Below the pieces are notes generated by a model. The model worked only from the letters and a program-made list of their open reading frames with translations. It was not told the DNA's origin and did no database searches. From Novosphingobium sp. EMRT-2 (lineage in GTDB: Bacteria > Pseudomonadota > Alphaproteobacteria > Sphingomonadales > Sphingomonadaceae): DNA of 64,000 bases. Made by a program: the position numbers and the translations under genes. The stretch is taken from NCBI RefSeq assembly GCF_005145025.1, contig NZ_CP039697.1, forward strand, positions 434,001 to 498,000. Reading direction: 5' to 3'. Positions within the stretch are counted from its first letter, which is position 1; every line of letters starts with the position of its first letter. Positions 16,622 to 26,610 of the stretch are shown here, in pieces.

Positions 16622-18811
16622 ATGAGCGGGATCAGCGGCAACCGGCGCGATTTCCTGAAGGCGGCGGCACAGGCCGGCAGCGTGGCGGGCGCGCTTTCGG
16701 CGGGCGGGATATGGTCCGGCCTGATCGACAGGGCGCTGGCAATCGCGCCGGCGGGCCGTACGGGGTCGATCATGGATGTCGAGCACGTGGTCATCCACAT
16801 GCAGGAAAACCGCTCGTTCGATCACTATCTCGGCATGTTGAACGGCGTGCGTGGGCTGGGCGATCCGCGCCCGCTGCGCCTGCCGGGTGGACGCGCGGTG
16901 TGGGCGCAGCCTTCGGACCAGCATCCCGATGGGCATGTCCTGCCCTATCACGGCGATTCGCACACGACTCGCTCGTTCACGGTCGATGGCGCGGACCAGT
17001 CGCACCGCGAGAACATGCACATCTTCAACCGCGGCCGTTACGATCGCTGGGGCCACACCGGCGAACTGCACAACCGGATGCTGCATTACACGGCCGGCGA
17101 CCTGCCGTTCTACTACGCGCTGGCGGACGCCTTCACCGTCTGCGACGCCTATCACTGCTCCACCATGACGCAGACCTATCCCAACCGCCTGCACCTGTTC
17201 ACCGGATGCAACGGCGGCGGCACGGTGGGCGGCGATCCGCAGATGAGCAACTACGGCGAGGACGAGACGCCCAGCGCCGACATGGCGACCGACCAGCCGT
17301 TGCATGCCGACGCCTATCGCTGGACGACCTATGCCGAACGGCTCCAGCAGGCCGGGATCGCGTGGAAGGTCTATCAGGAATACGACAACTTCGGCGACAA
17401 CCTGCTCTCGGTGTTCCCGCCGTTCCGCCCCTGCGCGCGCGATTCGGAGCTGTACCGTCGGGGGCGGGCATGGGTGAGCGAGCATCGGCAAGGCCCCGAC
17501 CGCACCCGCTCGGACGGCGAACAGCTTGTTGCCGCGTTCCGGGCCGACGTGGCGGCCGGCCAGCTTCCGGCGGTTTCGTGGATCGTCACCGCGGCGGACC
17601 TTTCCGAACATCCCAAGGCGGAACCGTCCAAGGGCGAACACGTCACCGCGAAGCTGATCGAGGCGCTGATCGATCACCCCGAAGTCTTCGCCAGGACCGT
17701 GTTCATCCTCAACTACGACGAGGCAGGCGGCTTCTTCGACCACATGCCGCCGCCGGTGCCGCCGGTGGGCGATTATCGCGGGCACAGCACCGTGCCGCTC
17801 GATGGCGAGATGAAAGACTGGGCGGCCGAAAGCGCCTGGGCCGCCGAACATGGCGCGCGCCACCCCATCGGGCTGGGCATCCGCACGCCGACGATGCTGG
17901 TCTCGCCATGGAGCCGGGGCGGTTTCGTCTGCTCAGAACTGTTCGACCACACCTCGGTCCTGCGCTTTCTGGAGCGGCGCTTCGGCGTGCGCGAACCCAA
18001 CATCAGCGCGTGGCGCCGCGCGGTATGCGGCGATCTGACTTCCGCGTTCGATTTCACGCGCGCCGATCCCTCGCGCCCGGCGCGCGCGCTGCCCGATACC
18101 GCCGATTTCCGCGACCGCGTGGCCCGCTCGGCGGCGGGCACCGCCAACGCCATTCCCGCGCGGCAGGAGCCCGCCGCGCAGATGCCCGGCCAGCGCCCGC
18201 ATCGCCCCCTGCCCTATCGCCTCGCGGTGACGGGCGAAGTCACGCCCGCACGCCGCTTCCGTCTGTCGCTGGCGAACACAGGGACCAAGGGCGCGGCTTT
18301 CACCGTCCACGACAACACCGACCGGCAGGAGCCATGGCACTACACCATCGGCGCGGGCGACCGCTTCGCCAGCGAACAGTGGCACGATGCCCCCCTCCCC
18401 GCTGCCGACGCAACCGCCGACGCCTATGACCTCACCCTGCGCGGCCCCAACGGGCTGTGGCGGCGCTTCGCTGGGCCACTTGGCGCGCACGTTGAGGCGC
18501 TGTGTATCGACCGACCGGAAATGGATGCAGTGGAACTCGTGCTGGTCAATCGTGGAGCCGCGCCAGTGACGTTCGCGATCGCGCTCGATCCCGCCTACCG
18601 CGCGCAGACCGCGCCGATCCGCTCGGTGTCCGTGGCGCCGGGCAAGCGGGTGAGCGACCTGTGGCGGCTTGGCCCGAGCGACAACTGGTACGACCTCACC
18701 ATCCGCACCGACAGCGAACCGGCCTTCCTGCGCCGCTTTGCCGGCAAGGTGGAAAACGGGCGCGCCGGGCGGACCGATCCCGGCATCGGCCCGATGCGCA
18801 TCGAGGCCTGA
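16622..18811 (+). CDS. Phospholipase C, bacterial (phosphocholine-preferring type), Tat-exported
   Basis: A 729-aa exported phosphoesterase. The twin-arginine signal NRRDFLKAAA begins at residue 7. The phosphoesterase domain carries the metal and nucleophile motif QENRSFDHYLG (about 61-71), an ADAFTVCDAYHCSTMTQTYPNR region (about 170-190), and NYDEAGGFFDHMPPP (about 365-380). The C-terminal part (about 520-729) contains the tandem beta-sandwich domains usual in the PlcN/PlcH family. It hydrolyses phospholipids such as phosphatidylcholine outside the cytoplasm, giving a phospho-alcohol. It is followed 4 bp later by an acid phosphatase that could release phosphate from the product. Confidence 0.92.
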   Translation: MSGISGNRRDFLKAAAQAGSVAGALSAGGIWSGLIDRALAIAPAGRTGSIMDVEHVVIHMQENRSFDHYLGMLNGVRGLGDPRPLRLPGGRAVWAQPSDQHPDGHVLPYHGDSHTTRSFTVDGADQSHRENMHIFNRGRYDRWGHTGELHNRMLHYTAGDLPFYYALADAFTVCDAYHCSTMTQTYPNRLHLFTGCNGGGTVGGDPQMSNYGEDETPSADMATDQPLHADAYRWTTYAERLQQAGIAWKVYQEYDNFGDNLLSVFPPFRPCARDSELYRRGRAWVSEHRQGPDRTRSDGEQLVAAFRADVAAGQLPAVSWIVTAADLSEHPKAEPSKGEHVTAKLIEALIDHPEVFARTVFILNYDEAGGFFDHMPPPVPPVGDYRGHSTVPLDGEMKDWAAESAWAAEHGARHPIGLGIRTPTMLVSPWSRGGFVCSELFDHTSVLRFLERRFGVREPNISAWRRAVCGDLTSAFDFTRADPSRPARALPDTADFRDRVARSAAGTANAIPARQEPAAQMPGQRPHRPLPYRLAVTGEVTPARRFRLSLANTGTKGAAFTVHDNTDRQEPWHYTIGAGDRFASEQWHDAPLPAADATADAYDLTLRGPNGLWRRFAGPLGAHVEALCIDRPEMDAVELVLVNRGAAPVTFAIALDPAYRAQTAPIRSVSVAPGKRVSDLWRLGPSDNWYDLTIRTDSEPAFLRRFAGKVENGRAGRTDPGIGPMRIEA

Positions 18812-18815
18812 CCGC

Positions 18816-19913
18816 GTGCGGCGCGGTTGGCTGGCGGCGGGCGTGGCGCTCGCGCTCGCGGCAACCTCGGGCGCAGCGCAGGCGCCTTACGTGGCGCCGG
18901 CGCGCGCGCCGGACGGGGTGGCCGTGCTGCCCCTTCCCCCCGCGCCGGGCAGCCCGCAGGACAACGCCGATCTTGCCCTGTTTCGGGCCACCCGCGCGCT
19001 CGAGGGAAGCCCGCGCTGGCGGATGGCGACCGACGACGTGACCAATGCGCCGCTCGATCGCTATGCCTGCGCCATGGGGATGCGGATAGATGCTCGCCGC
19101 GCGCCGGCGCTGGCCGCGCTGCTCGACCGGATCGGCACGGGCGAGATGGTGGGACCGGTGAAGGAGCACTATCGCAAGGCGCGGCCCTATCTCGGCACGG
19201 ATGCGCCCATTTGCGAGCCGCGCACCGATCATCTCGCGCGCAACGGCGATTATCCTTCGGGCCATGCCGCGAACGGCTGGCTGGAAGCACTGGTGCTGGT
19301 CCAGTTGCTGCCCGATCGCGCCACGCCGCTCCTCGCCCGTGCCCGCGCTTATGGCGAAAGCCGCGTGATCTGCGGTGTCCATTCGCACAGCGCGGTGCAA
19401 GCGGGCTGGCTTGCCGGCAGCGCGATGTTCGCGATGCTGCAGACCTCGTCCGCCTATCGCCGCGATCTCGCGGCCGCCGCGCGTGAACTGGCAAAGCTGC
19501 ACCCCCATGCCCCCGTCCCAGACCCGGCCACCTGCGCAGGGGAAGCCGAACTGGTCGGGCTAGGTACCGGCCGCGAATCGGCCGACGGCGGCATTTTCGA
19601 GCCGGAGCACACCCCACCCGGCGGCTTCGCATCCGCCTTGCCCTTGACTCGCCGACCCAAGCTTGCCACACCGTTTGCATTCGAATGCAAATCCGAAAAC
19701 GGAGAGTTGAGTGGCAATCTATCTCAAGCGTGGGGCGACGGCGGAAGCGAAGGCCGAGGGCGACCGGAAGGTACGCGATACGGTGGAAGCGGCGCTGGCC
19801 GACATCGAGGCGCGGGGCGACGTGGCCGTGCGCGAGATGAGCATACGTTTCGACGGGTGGGACCGCGAAGACTATCGCCTGAGCCAGGCCGAAATCGATG
19901 CCGCGGTCGATAG
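18816..19913 (+). CDS. Class A-type acid phosphatase (PAP2), extended into next gene
   Basis: A signal peptide (cleavage near TSGAAQA, about 22) precedes a PAP2 domain with all three signature motifs: KEHYRKARP (about 116-124), GDYPSGH (144-150) and [11 protein letters not shown] (182-192). It is a periplasmic non-specific phosphatase probably working with the phospholipase C. GTG 18816 is 4 bp after that gene. The frame has no stop after the domain ends near residue 250 and continues for about 115 residues of low-complexity Gly/Arg-rich sequence, crossing the operator at 19674 and overlapping hisD-like 1 by 203 bp in another frame. The domain's own last aspartate position in motif 3 reads Gln-Ala-Gly (HSHSAVQAG), which differs from HxxxD. 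Confidence 0.82.
   Translation: MRRGWLAAGVALALAATSGAAQAPYVAPARAPDGVAVLPLPPAPGSPQDNADLALFRATRALEGSPRWRMATDDVTNAPLDRYACAMGMRIDARRAPALAALLDRIGTGEMVGPVKEHYRKARPYLGTDAPICEPRTDHLARNGDYPSGHAANGWLEALVLVQLLPDRATPLLARARAYGESRVICGVHSHSAVQAGWLAGSAMFAMLQTSSAYRRDLAAAARELAKLHPHAPVPDPATCAGEAELVGLGTGRESADGGIFEPEHTPPGGFASALPLTRRPKLATPFAFECKSENGELSGNLSQAWGDGGSEGRGRPEGTRYGGSGAGRHRGAGRRGRARDEHTFRRVGPRRLSPEPGRNRCRGR
19674..19691. promoter_or_regulatory. Palindromic LacI operator, site 1
   Basis: TTTGCATTCGAATGCAAA is an 18-bp perfect palindrome, 20 bp before the GTG of hisD-like 1. It repeats at 27766 and 30295. Confidence 0.85.
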
Positions 19914-21042
19914 CCTGACCGCGCAGGAGCGCAAGGACATCGAGTTCGCGCAGACGCAGGTGCGCAACTTTGCGCAGATCCAGCGCGATTCCATGAAGGA
20001 CGTGGAAGTCGAAACGATGCCCGGCGTGGTGCTGGGCCACAAGAACGTGCCGATCAACGCCGCCGGCTGCTACGTTCCGGGCGGCAAGTATCCGCTGCTG
20101 GCGTCGGCGCACATGTCGGTGATCACCGCCAAGGTGGCCGGCGTGAAGCGCGTCGTCACCTGCGCCCCACCGTTCCAGGGCAAGCCCGCCCGCGCCATCG
20201 TGGCCGCGCAAGCCTTGGCCGGGGCGGACGCGATCTATGCGCTGGGCGGCATCCAGGCGATCGGCGCCATGGCCATCGGCACGCAGACGATCGACCCGAT
20301 CGACATTCTGGTCGGCCCCGGCAATGCCTTCGTGGCCGAAGCCAAGCGCCAGCTGTTCGGCCGCGTGGGCATCGACTTGTTCGCCGGCCCCACCGAAACC
20401 CTGATCATCGCCGACGAGATCGGTTGCGACCCGGAAATGGCCGCCACCGACATTCTCGGGCAGGTGGAACACGGCCCCGACAGCCCCGGCGTGCTGCTGA
20501 CCAACAGCGAGAAGTTCGCGCGCGAAACGATGGCCGAGATCGAGCGCCTGTTGCAGATCCTGCCCACCGCCGATCATGCCCGCAAGGCATGGGAGACCTA
20601 TGGCGAGGTCATCGTGGCCGAAAGCTATGAGGAGATGGTCGGGATCGCCGACGAGATCGCCAGCGAGCACGTGCAGGTGATGACCGCCGATCCGGATTAT
20701 TTCCTGCAGAACATGACCAACTACGGCGCCCTGTTCCTGGGCGCGCGCACCAACGTCAGCTTCGGCGACAAGGTGATCGGCACCAACCATACGCTGCCGA
20801 CGAAGAAGGCGGCGCGCTATACCGGTGGGTTGTGGGTGGGCAAATTCCTCAAGACCTGCACCTACCAGAAGGTGCTGACCGACGAGGCGAGCGCGCTGGT
20901 GGGCGAATACTGCAGCCGGCTGTGCGCGCTGGAAGGGTTCGCCGGCCACGGCGAGCAGGCCAACCTGCGCGTGCGGCGCTACGGCGGGCGCAACGTGCCC
21001 TATGCGGGGCAGGCGGAGCCGAGCGAGCTGACGCGCGCCTGA
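19711..21042 (+). CDS. HisD-like zinc-dependent alcohol dehydrogenase 1 (catabolic)
   Basis: A 443-aa member of the histidinol dehydrogenase fold. Zinc ligands equivalent to E. coli Gln259, His262, Asp360 and His419 are seen at about Q251, H254, D353 and H413, and the catalytic Glu-His pair at E319-H320. It would oxidise a primary alcohol to a carboxylate in two NAD steps, as HisD and sulfopropanediol dehydrogenase HpsN do. GTG 19711 follows GGAGAG. No histidine-biosynthesis gene is nearby; it leads a coupled operon with SDR, aldolase and amidase. A second HisD-like gene lies at 27820 under the same operator, so this is a catabolic enzyme. The substrate is unknown. Confidence 0.9.
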   Translation: MAIYLKRGATAEAKAEGDRKVRDTVEAALADIEARGDVAVREMSIRFDGWDREDYRLSQAEIDAAVDSLTAQERKDIEFAQTQVRNFAQIQRDSMKDVEVETMPGVVLGHKNVPINAAGCYVPGGKYPLLASAHMSVITAKVAGVKRVVTCAPPFQGKPARAIVAAQALAGADAIYALGGIQAIGAMAIGTQTIDPIDILVGPGNAFVAEAKRQLFGRVGIDLFAGPTETLIIADEIGCDPEMAATDILGQVEHGPDSPGVLLTNSEKFARETMAEIERLLQILPTADHARKAWETYGEVIVAESYEEMVGIADEIASEHVQVMTADPDYFLQNMTNYGALFLGARTNVSFGDKVIGTNHTLPTKKAARYTGGLWVGKFLKTCTYQKVLTDEASALVGEYCSRLCALEGFAGHGEQANLRVRRYGGRNVPYAGQAEPSELTRA

Positions 21043-21803
21043 TGCTGCCGGTTACGCCGTCTTTCCGCCTCGACGGGCGCCGCGCGCTGGTGACCGGCGC
21101 CGGCAGGGGGATCGGGCTGGCGATGGCCGCGGCCCTGGCCGAAGCGGGCGCGGCGGTCACGCTCGCCGCGCGGACGCGAGGCGAGATCGAGCAAGCGGCC
21201 GACGCCATCGGGCACGCGGGCGGCGTGGCCGAGGCCGCCGTGCTCGACGTGGCGGACTTGGCCGCGGTGGCCGCCTTCTTCGAAAGCCGGCCCGCGTTCC
21301 ACGTGCTCGTCAACAACGCCGGAACCAACCGGCCGATGCCGATGTGGCAAGTGGACGAGGCCGATTACGACGCGGTGCTGGACCTGAACGTGAAAGCGGC
21401 GTTCTTCGTGGCGCAGGCCTGCGTAATACGGATGATCGCTGATGGCGTGAAGGGCAGCCTGATCCACATCGGCAGCCAGATGGGCCATGTCGGCGGGCCG
21501 AACCGCAGCCTCTACTGCGCCAGCAAGTGGGCGCTGGAGGGCATGAACAAGGCTTTCGCGCTCGATCTTGCGCCGCACGGCATACGCAGCAACACGATCG
21601 CGCCGACCTTCATCGAAACGCCGATGACCAAACCGTTCTTCGAAGACGAGGCATTCCGGGCCAGCGTGCTGCAGAAAATCAAGCTCGGCCGGCTGGGCAC
21701 CGTGGAAGACCTGATGGGCGCGGTGCTGTTTCTGGCGGGCGATGCCAGCGGGATGGTGACGGGCACCAGCCTGGTAGTGGACGGGGGATGGACGGCGGAA
21801 TGA
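21042..21803 (+). CDS. SDR-family oxidoreductase
   Basis: A classical short-chain dehydrogenase of 253 aa: TGAGRGIG cofactor loop (about 19-26), NNAG (about 90), catalytic Ser in HIGSQMG and YCASK (about 155-159). It uses NAD(P) to interconvert an alcohol and a ketone. Start ATG 21042 shares a base with the stop of hisD-like 1 (TGATG), so translation is coupled. It probably acts on an intermediate between the HisD-like and aldolase steps. Confidence 0.9.
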   Translation: MLPVTPSFRLDGRRALVTGAGRGIGLAMAAALAEAGAAVTLAARTRGEIEQAADAIGHAGGVAEAAVLDVADLAAVAAFFESRPAFHVLVNNAGTNRPMPMWQVDEADYDAVLDLNVKAAFFVAQACVIRMIADGVKGSLIHIGSQMGHVGGPNRSLYCASKWALEGMNKAFALDLAPHGIRSNTIAPTFIETPMTKPFFEDEAFRASVLQKIKLGRLGTVEDLMGAVLFLAGDASGMVTGTSLVVDGGWTAE

Positions 21804-22549
21804 CATTCAAGGCACGCCTGGGCGCCGGCGATTTCCTGGTCGGCACGTTCGTCAAGACGCCGTCGCCCATCGTGGTGGAAGTCCTGGCGCTGACCGCGCT
21901 GGACTGCCTGTGCCTCGATGCCGAGCACGCGCCGTTCGACCGCGGCGATATAGACCTCTGCGTCGCGCTGGCACGCGCTGCGGACAAGCCGGTGCTGGTA
22001 AGGGTGCCCGTCACCGCACCCGAGCAGATCCTCAGTGCGCTGGACTGCGGGGCCACCGGCGTGGTCGCGCCGCACGTCCGCTCGCGGGCGGAGGCGGAAG
22101 CGCTCGCGCGGTACGCGCACTATGGCGCGGGCGGCCGGGGCTATGCCGGTTCGTCGCGCGCGGCGGGCTATACCACGCGGACTATGGCAGATCACTTGGC
22201 CACAAGTGCGGCCAATACCGCCGTGATTGCCCAGATCGAAGATCCGGAAGCGGTGGACGCGATCGACGAGATCGCCGCCGTGTCGGGCATCGACGCGCTG
22301 TTCGTGGGGCGCGCCGACCTGACCGTGGCCTATGGCGCGTCCAGCCAGGACGACCCGCAGGTGATTGCCGCGGTCGAAAAAATCTGCGTCGCCGGGCGTC
22401 GCCATGGCCGCCCCGTGGGCATGTTCGTGGCGCGGGCCGAGGACGTGCCGCTATGGCGACAGCACGGAGCAAGCCTGTTCCTGCTGGAATCGGACCACGC
22501 CTTCCTGCTCAGGGGAGCCGCCGCCCTGCTAGACCGGGCGCGCGCATGA
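21800..22549 (+). CDS. HpcH/HpaI-family aldolase/citrate lyase
   Basis: A 249-aa class II aldolase of the HpcH/HpaI family (TIM barrel). Visible features are VEVLALTALDCLCLDAEHAPFD (about 24-45), the substrate-binding VRVP (about 74), metal ligands Glu in QIEDPEAVDAI and Asp in FVGRADL (about 150 and 177). Relatives cleave 4-hydroxy-2-oxo acids to pyruvate and an aldehyde. ATGA overlaps at both ends tie it to the SDR and the amidase, making it the likely carbon-carbon cleavage step of this pathway. Confidence 0.9.
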   Translation: MTFKARLGAGDFLVGTFVKTPSPIVVEVLALTALDCLCLDAEHAPFDRGDIDLCVALARAADKPVLVRVPVTAPEQILSALDCGATGVVAPHVRSRAEAEALARYAHYGAGGRGYAGSSRAAGYTTRTMADHLATSAANTAVIAQIEDPEAVDAIDEIAAVSGIDALFVGRADLTVAYGASSQDDPQVIAAVEKICVAGRRHGRPVGMFVARAEDVPLWRQHGASLFLLESDHAFLLRGAAALLDRARA

Positions 22550-23874
22550 CCGAACCACCCGCCAGCATAGCGGCCGCCGCGGCCATGCTGGCGCGAGGGG
22601 AAACCACCGCCCGTGCCTTGCTGGACCAGGCGCTGGAACGGCTGAATCGGGACGGCGATCGTTTTCACGCGATGCGGGCGCTCAACCCCTGCGCCGCGCA
22701 AGACGCGGAGGCCGCTGACCTCGCCCGGTCGCAAGGCACGGCCACCGGGCCGCTCCACGGCATTCCGCTGGTGCTCAAGGACAACATCGACCTTGCCGGC
22801 ATGCCCACCACGTCGGGCTGCCGCGCGCTTGCAGGCGCGATGCCCCGGCGATCGGCCATAATCGTCGAACGCCTGCGCGATGCGGGTGCGGTAATCGTCG
22901 GCAAGACCAACCTGTCCGAATTCTCGTTCGAAATCCGCTCGCGCAGTTCGCTGGGCGGCGACGTCCTCCATCCCCGGGCTCCACACGCCAGCGCCGGGGG
23001 ATCGAGCGGCGGCACGGCCGTTGCCGTGGCTCAGGGCTATGCGCTGGGCGGGATCGGCACGGACACCGGCGGTTCGATCCGAATCCCCGCAGCCTTCAAC
23101 GGGCTGGTCGGATTCCGGCCCGCCCACGGCGCGCTGCCGATGCAGGGCATCGCCCCCCTCGCCCCGTCCACCGACACGGTCGGCCCGATCGCCCGAACGG
23201 TGGCGGACGCCGAATTGCTGCTCGCGGCGATGGGCCACGGTGTGTCCGTGTCCGCGCTGCCACGCCGGATCGGGGTGGTGCGCGAGGTGTTCGGCGCCAA
23301 CGCCGCCGTGGATGCTGTATGCGCCACCGCGCTCGACCGGCTGGCCGAAGCGGGCGTCACGCTGGTTGACCTGCCCGCGCTGCCCGCCGACCTCAACCCC
23401 GGGCATGGCGAGCATATCGTGGATGCCGAGTTCGCGACGGCCTTCGATGCCTATCTCGCATCGAACTTCCTGCCCGGCTCCGCCCCTGCCTCGCTCGATG
23501 TGATCGTTGCCGGAGAGGCGTTTTTGCCCGATCATGCCAAGGCGCTCGCCGCGCGGATCGCGGCGAAGGACCGCGAAACCGCCAGCATCCTGGCACGGCA
23601 CCAGGCCCTGGCAGGGCATCTCGGCGCGGCCTGCGCGGCGCTAGCTATCGATGCCCTCGTCTATCCGACCTCGCAGGCCATTCCGGACGATCTGGAAAAC
23701 CCCAAGGGCGGCTGGGCTCCCGAGCTGGCGGCCCGCAGCGGCTGGCCGGCGCTGACGGTCTGCGCCGGGTTCGCCGCGAACGGCATGCCCGTGGGCATCG
23801 AATTCCTCGCTCCGCCGGTCAACGAGGGCGCGCTGTTCGCCCTTGCCCGGCTGATCGAGGCAACGGCCGTCTAA
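22546..23874 (+). CDS. Amidase signature-family hydrolase
   Basis: A 442-aa amidase with the full Ser-cisSer-Lys triad: K78 (VLKDN), S153 (GGSSGG) and S177 (DTGGSIRIPA). It hydrolyses a carboxamide or related C-N bond in the cytoplasm; GatA-like and specialised members cannot be told apart from sequence. No GatB or GatC accompanies it, so transamidation is unlikely. It is the last gene of the hisD1-SDR-aldolase-amidase operon and suggests that the substrate or an intermediate is an amide. Confidence 0.9.
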   Translation: MTEPPASIAAAAAMLARGETTARALLDQALERLNRDGDRFHAMRALNPCAAQDAEAADLARSQGTATGPLHGIPLVLKDNIDLAGMPTTSGCRALAGAMPRRSAIIVERLRDAGAVIVGKTNLSEFSFEIRSRSSLGGDVLHPRAPHASAGGSSGGTAVAVAQGYALGGIGTDTGGSIRIPAAFNGLVGFRPAHGALPMQGIAPLAPSTDTVGPIARTVADAELLLAAMGHGVSVSALPRRIGVVREVFGANAAVDAVCATALDRLAEAGVTLVDLPALPADLNPGHGEHIVDAEFATAFDAYLASNFLPGSAPASLDVIVAGEAFLPDHAKALAARIAAKDRETASILARHQALAGHLGAACAALAIDALVYPTSQAIPDDLENPKGGWAPELAARSGWPALTVCAGFAANGMPVGIEFLAPPVNEGALFALARLIEATAV

Positions 23875-24014
23875 ACCCGGCGCTTCCGCCTCTCTCGCAC
23901 TTCCGAATTTTGCCGGCTTCGGTTCGCCCCGTGGCCGGCGAACGGCGCTTGCCGCGCGCACAAAAAATGACCGGACCCGATCAGGGCCCGGCCAGAGGGA
24001 GAACAGACAATGAC

Positions 24015-24037
24015 GGGGCGGGAACCTGTCCCGCCCC
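24015..24037. terminator. Hairpin between convergent amidase and TonB-receptor genes
   Basis: A 9-bp perfect stem (GGGGCGGGA/TCCCGCCCC) with a 5-nt loop sits 10 bp beyond the receptor stop. No T-tract follows, so intrinsic termination is only likely. Confidence 0.5.
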
Positions 24038-24046
24038 GCGTGAAGA

Positions 24047-26350
24047 TCAGAACTTCGTGCCGACGCGGACGCCGTAGGTACGCGGCGCGCCATAGGAGAC
24101 TTGCATGCGCTGGCGGCGACCGATCACGCCGCTCAGCAGGACCGCGCGGTTGGTGAGGTTGTCGCCATAGATTTCCACGAAGGTACGGTCGTTCTTGTCG
24201 CTCCAGCGCAGCGAGGCATCGAACTTGTCGTAGGACTTCTGGAAATCCAGCGGGGTGTTGCGGTCGGTGACGTAGTAGCTGCTCGAATGCAGCCAGGTGC
24301 CCATCGGCGACAGCGTGCCGGCATCGCCGAGATCGAGATCGTAGGACACCGCAACGGTCGACTTGAACTTCGGCGACTGCGGAATGGACTTGCCGGCAAG
24401 GTTCAGCGAGACCGGGTCCGTGCCATTCGACAGGCCAAAGAAGTTGTTGCCGCTGATATAGCTCGTGTACTTGGCGTTCATGAACGCCGCGGTCGTGTCG
24501 ATGTGCAGGCCAGCCACCGGATTGAGGCGCAGCGCGACTTCACCGCCATAGCTGCGTGCCTTGCCGGCCGAACCGAAGTAGGACACCAGCGGCGTATAGA
24601 CGTTGATCTGCAGGTTCGAGAAGCGGTTGTAGAACACCGAAGCCTCGATCTGGCCCTTGCCGCCAAGGATCAGCGACTTGACGCCGCCTTCATAGGCCGA
24701 AACCTTCTGAGGCGCATAGGAAGCCGGGATCAGCGGGTTGCCGCCGGTGTCGTTCACGCCGCCGGACGCGAAGCCGGTGGACGCGGTGGCATAGATCATC
24801 GTCGAACGCGAAGGCGTGAACTGGATGCCCGCGCGCCAGGTCCAGCTGTTGAAGCCCGGCGAACCCTTCGTCGTCACATAGGGCGTGACGAAGTTGTAGG
24901 TGCCCGGCGCCGCGTCCGCGTAGTCGGAGAAGATGAACGCCTTCTTTTCGTGGCTGTAGCGCAGACCGCCGATCAGCTTCAGCTTGTCCGGCACGATGGC
25001 GTAGCTGGCCTGACCGAACGCGGCATAGGCGTTGGTGGTTATGTCCGAATCCGCCTTGAAGCCATTGGTGGTCGCGCCCGGCGCGGTGATCTTCTGCTGA
25101 TAGGTCTCGAAGATCGAGTCATGCAGGTAATAGCCGCCGATCAACCATTCGAGCGGAGAGCGCGAGTTCGAGGCGAGTTGAATCTCCTGCGAAAACGCGT
25201 TGGACCGGGTGTTGGGTTCCTGGATGCCCGAGCCGTAGCCATAGGCTTCGAACACCTTGCTCGACTGGTCGTTGTCGGCGCTGCGATGCGCGCGGAAGTG
25301 GGTGTAGCCGGTGATCGACTTGACCGTCGCGAACCCGAGATCATAGGCGATCTGGCCCGAAACGTAGTCTTCCTTGATGTGTTCGAAAGGCTGATAGTCC
25401 CAATCGTTGGTCCACGCGCCGCCGGTGACCGGCAGGCCCACATCGCGCCCGGCAACGTTGGGCGAACCGTTGGGCACCGAGGGGTTTACCGCCAGGGCGC
25501 TGCCGTTGATCGACTGATAGCCCGTGGCCGGGTTGATCAGCGTGCCCGCCACCTTGTAGCCATAGGAACCCGCGCCCGCATCGTCACGGCGCCAGGTGCC
25601 AGCCCGCAGCGTCACTTCCAGGCGGCTGTCGGGCTTCCACTTCAGCACCACGCGCTGCGCGTTCTCGTTCAGGTCGTTCAGCACGACGTCCGAGGTGGTC
25701 GAACGGACATAGCCATCGTGGCGCTGGAACACGCCGGACACGCGCAGCTGCAGCGTATCGGACACGGGGATGTTGACGTATCCGTCGATCCGGGCCGAGT
25801 TGAAATTGCCCTTGTCGATATTGATACCCGCGCCAAGATCCTTCATCGGATCGGACGTGACGACGCTGACGTTGCCGCCGAAGGTGTTACGGCCGTACAG
25901 CGTGCCCTGCGGACCGCGCAGCACTTCCACGCGGGCCACGTCGAACAGCGGAATGCTCTGCTGCTGCGTGCGGCTCTGATAGATGCCGTCGACATAGAAG
26001 CCGATCACGGGGTCGGTCTGGGCGGAAACGAGGCTGGTGCGGACGCCGCGAATGGCCGGGAACGAGTCCGAACCCTGCGAACCCCAGGTAAAGCCGGGCG
26101 TGGCGAATTCGACGCGCGAGATGTTGTTGGCGTGCAGCCGCTCAAGCGCCTCGCCAGACAGGGCGGTGACGGCGATCGGCACGTCGCGCAGGCGTTCGCT
26201 GCGGCGCTGCGCGGTCACGATGATGTCCCCACCCACATCGGCCGATGCACCGGCGCCGGCGTCAGACTGCGGCGCGCCCTGCGCCAGAACCGGTGAAGCG
26301 GTCATCGCCATCGCGATGGCGGACGCCCCGAGGCAGAATTTGCGATGCAT
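24047..26350 (-). CDS. TonB-dependent receptor (LacI-2 regulon)
   Basis: A 767-aa outer-membrane receptor with signal peptide to about residue 23 (SPVLAQ), a TonB box DIIVTAQRR, a plug with FPAIRGVRTS and VEVLRGPQGTLYGRN, and a barrel ending in YGVRVGTKF with the expected terminal Phe. It probably takes up the substrate of the surrounding hisD-like/bicupin pathway. A degenerate copy of the regulon palindrome lies about 70 bp upstream of the ATG at 26350. It is transcribed towards the amidase gene. Confidence 0.93.
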   Translation of the reverse strand: MHRKFCLGASAIAMAMTASPVLAQGAPQSDAGAGASADVGGDIIVTAQRRSERLRDVPIAVTALSGEALERLHANNISRVEFATPGFTWGSQGSDSFPAIRGVRTSLVSAQTDPVIGFYVDGIYQSRTQQQSIPLFDVARVEVLRGPQGTLYGRNTFGGNVSVVTSDPMKDLGAGINIDKGNFNSARIDGYVNIPVSDTLQLRVSGVFQRHDGYVRSTTSDVVLNDLNENAQRVVLKWKPDSRLEVTLRAGTWRRDDAGAGSYGYKVAGTLINPATGYQSINGSALAVNPSVPNGSPNVAGRDVGLPVTGGAWTNDWDYQPFEHIKEDYVSGQIAYDLGFATVKSITGYTHFRAHRSADNDQSSKVFEAYGYGSGIQEPNTRSNAFSQEIQLASNSRSPLEWLIGGYYLHDSIFETYQQKITAPGATTNGFKADSDITTNAYAAFGQASYAIVPDKLKLIGGLRYSHEKKAFIFSDYADAAPGTYNFVTPYVTTKGSPGFNSWTWRAGIQFTPSRSTMIYATASTGFASGGVNDTGGNPLIPASYAPQKVSAYEGGVKSLILGGKGQIEASVFYNRFSNLQINVYTPLVSYFGSAGKARSYGGEVALRLNPVAGLHIDTTAAFMNAKYTSYISGNNFFGLSNGTDPVSLNLAGKSIPQSPKFKSTVAVSYDLDLGDAGTLSPMGTWLHSSSYYVTDRNTPLDFQKSYDKFDASLRWSDKNDRTFVEIYGDNLTNRAVLLSGVIGRRQRMQVSYGAPRTYGVRVGTKF

Positions 26351-26421
26351 CGATTACTCCCCTTTCCCTCATTGGAATTTGACAGGAACTTATCGAGCCC
26401 GCGCCAACCCGTCGATATCTT

Positions 26422-26439
26422 TTTGCATTCGAAGTCACA
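26422..26439. promoter_or_regulatory. Degenerate copy of the palindromic operator (TonB receptor)
   Basis: TTTGCATTCGAAGTCACA matches 15 of 18 positions of the perfect palindrome at 19674; one half and the CG centre are intact. It lies before the receptor start at 26350. Confidence 0.5.
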
Positions 26440-26610
26440 TTTTGTGATTGCGCATCGACCTGTTCAAAATAATCCTTATATCTCTGTATTTTAATTTCCA
26501 TCAGCCGCACATATTGCGGCAGCACAACCTCGTTAAGACGCGCAGAAATGCCGCCCTCGTGCGACATTTTAACAACATATCTGATACCGAATGCATCGAT
26601 CTGGTTGCCA

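Noticed and set aside
24101..26296. 731-residue + strand open frame opposite the third TonB receptor
   Set aside because: It is a shadow of the receptor gene.
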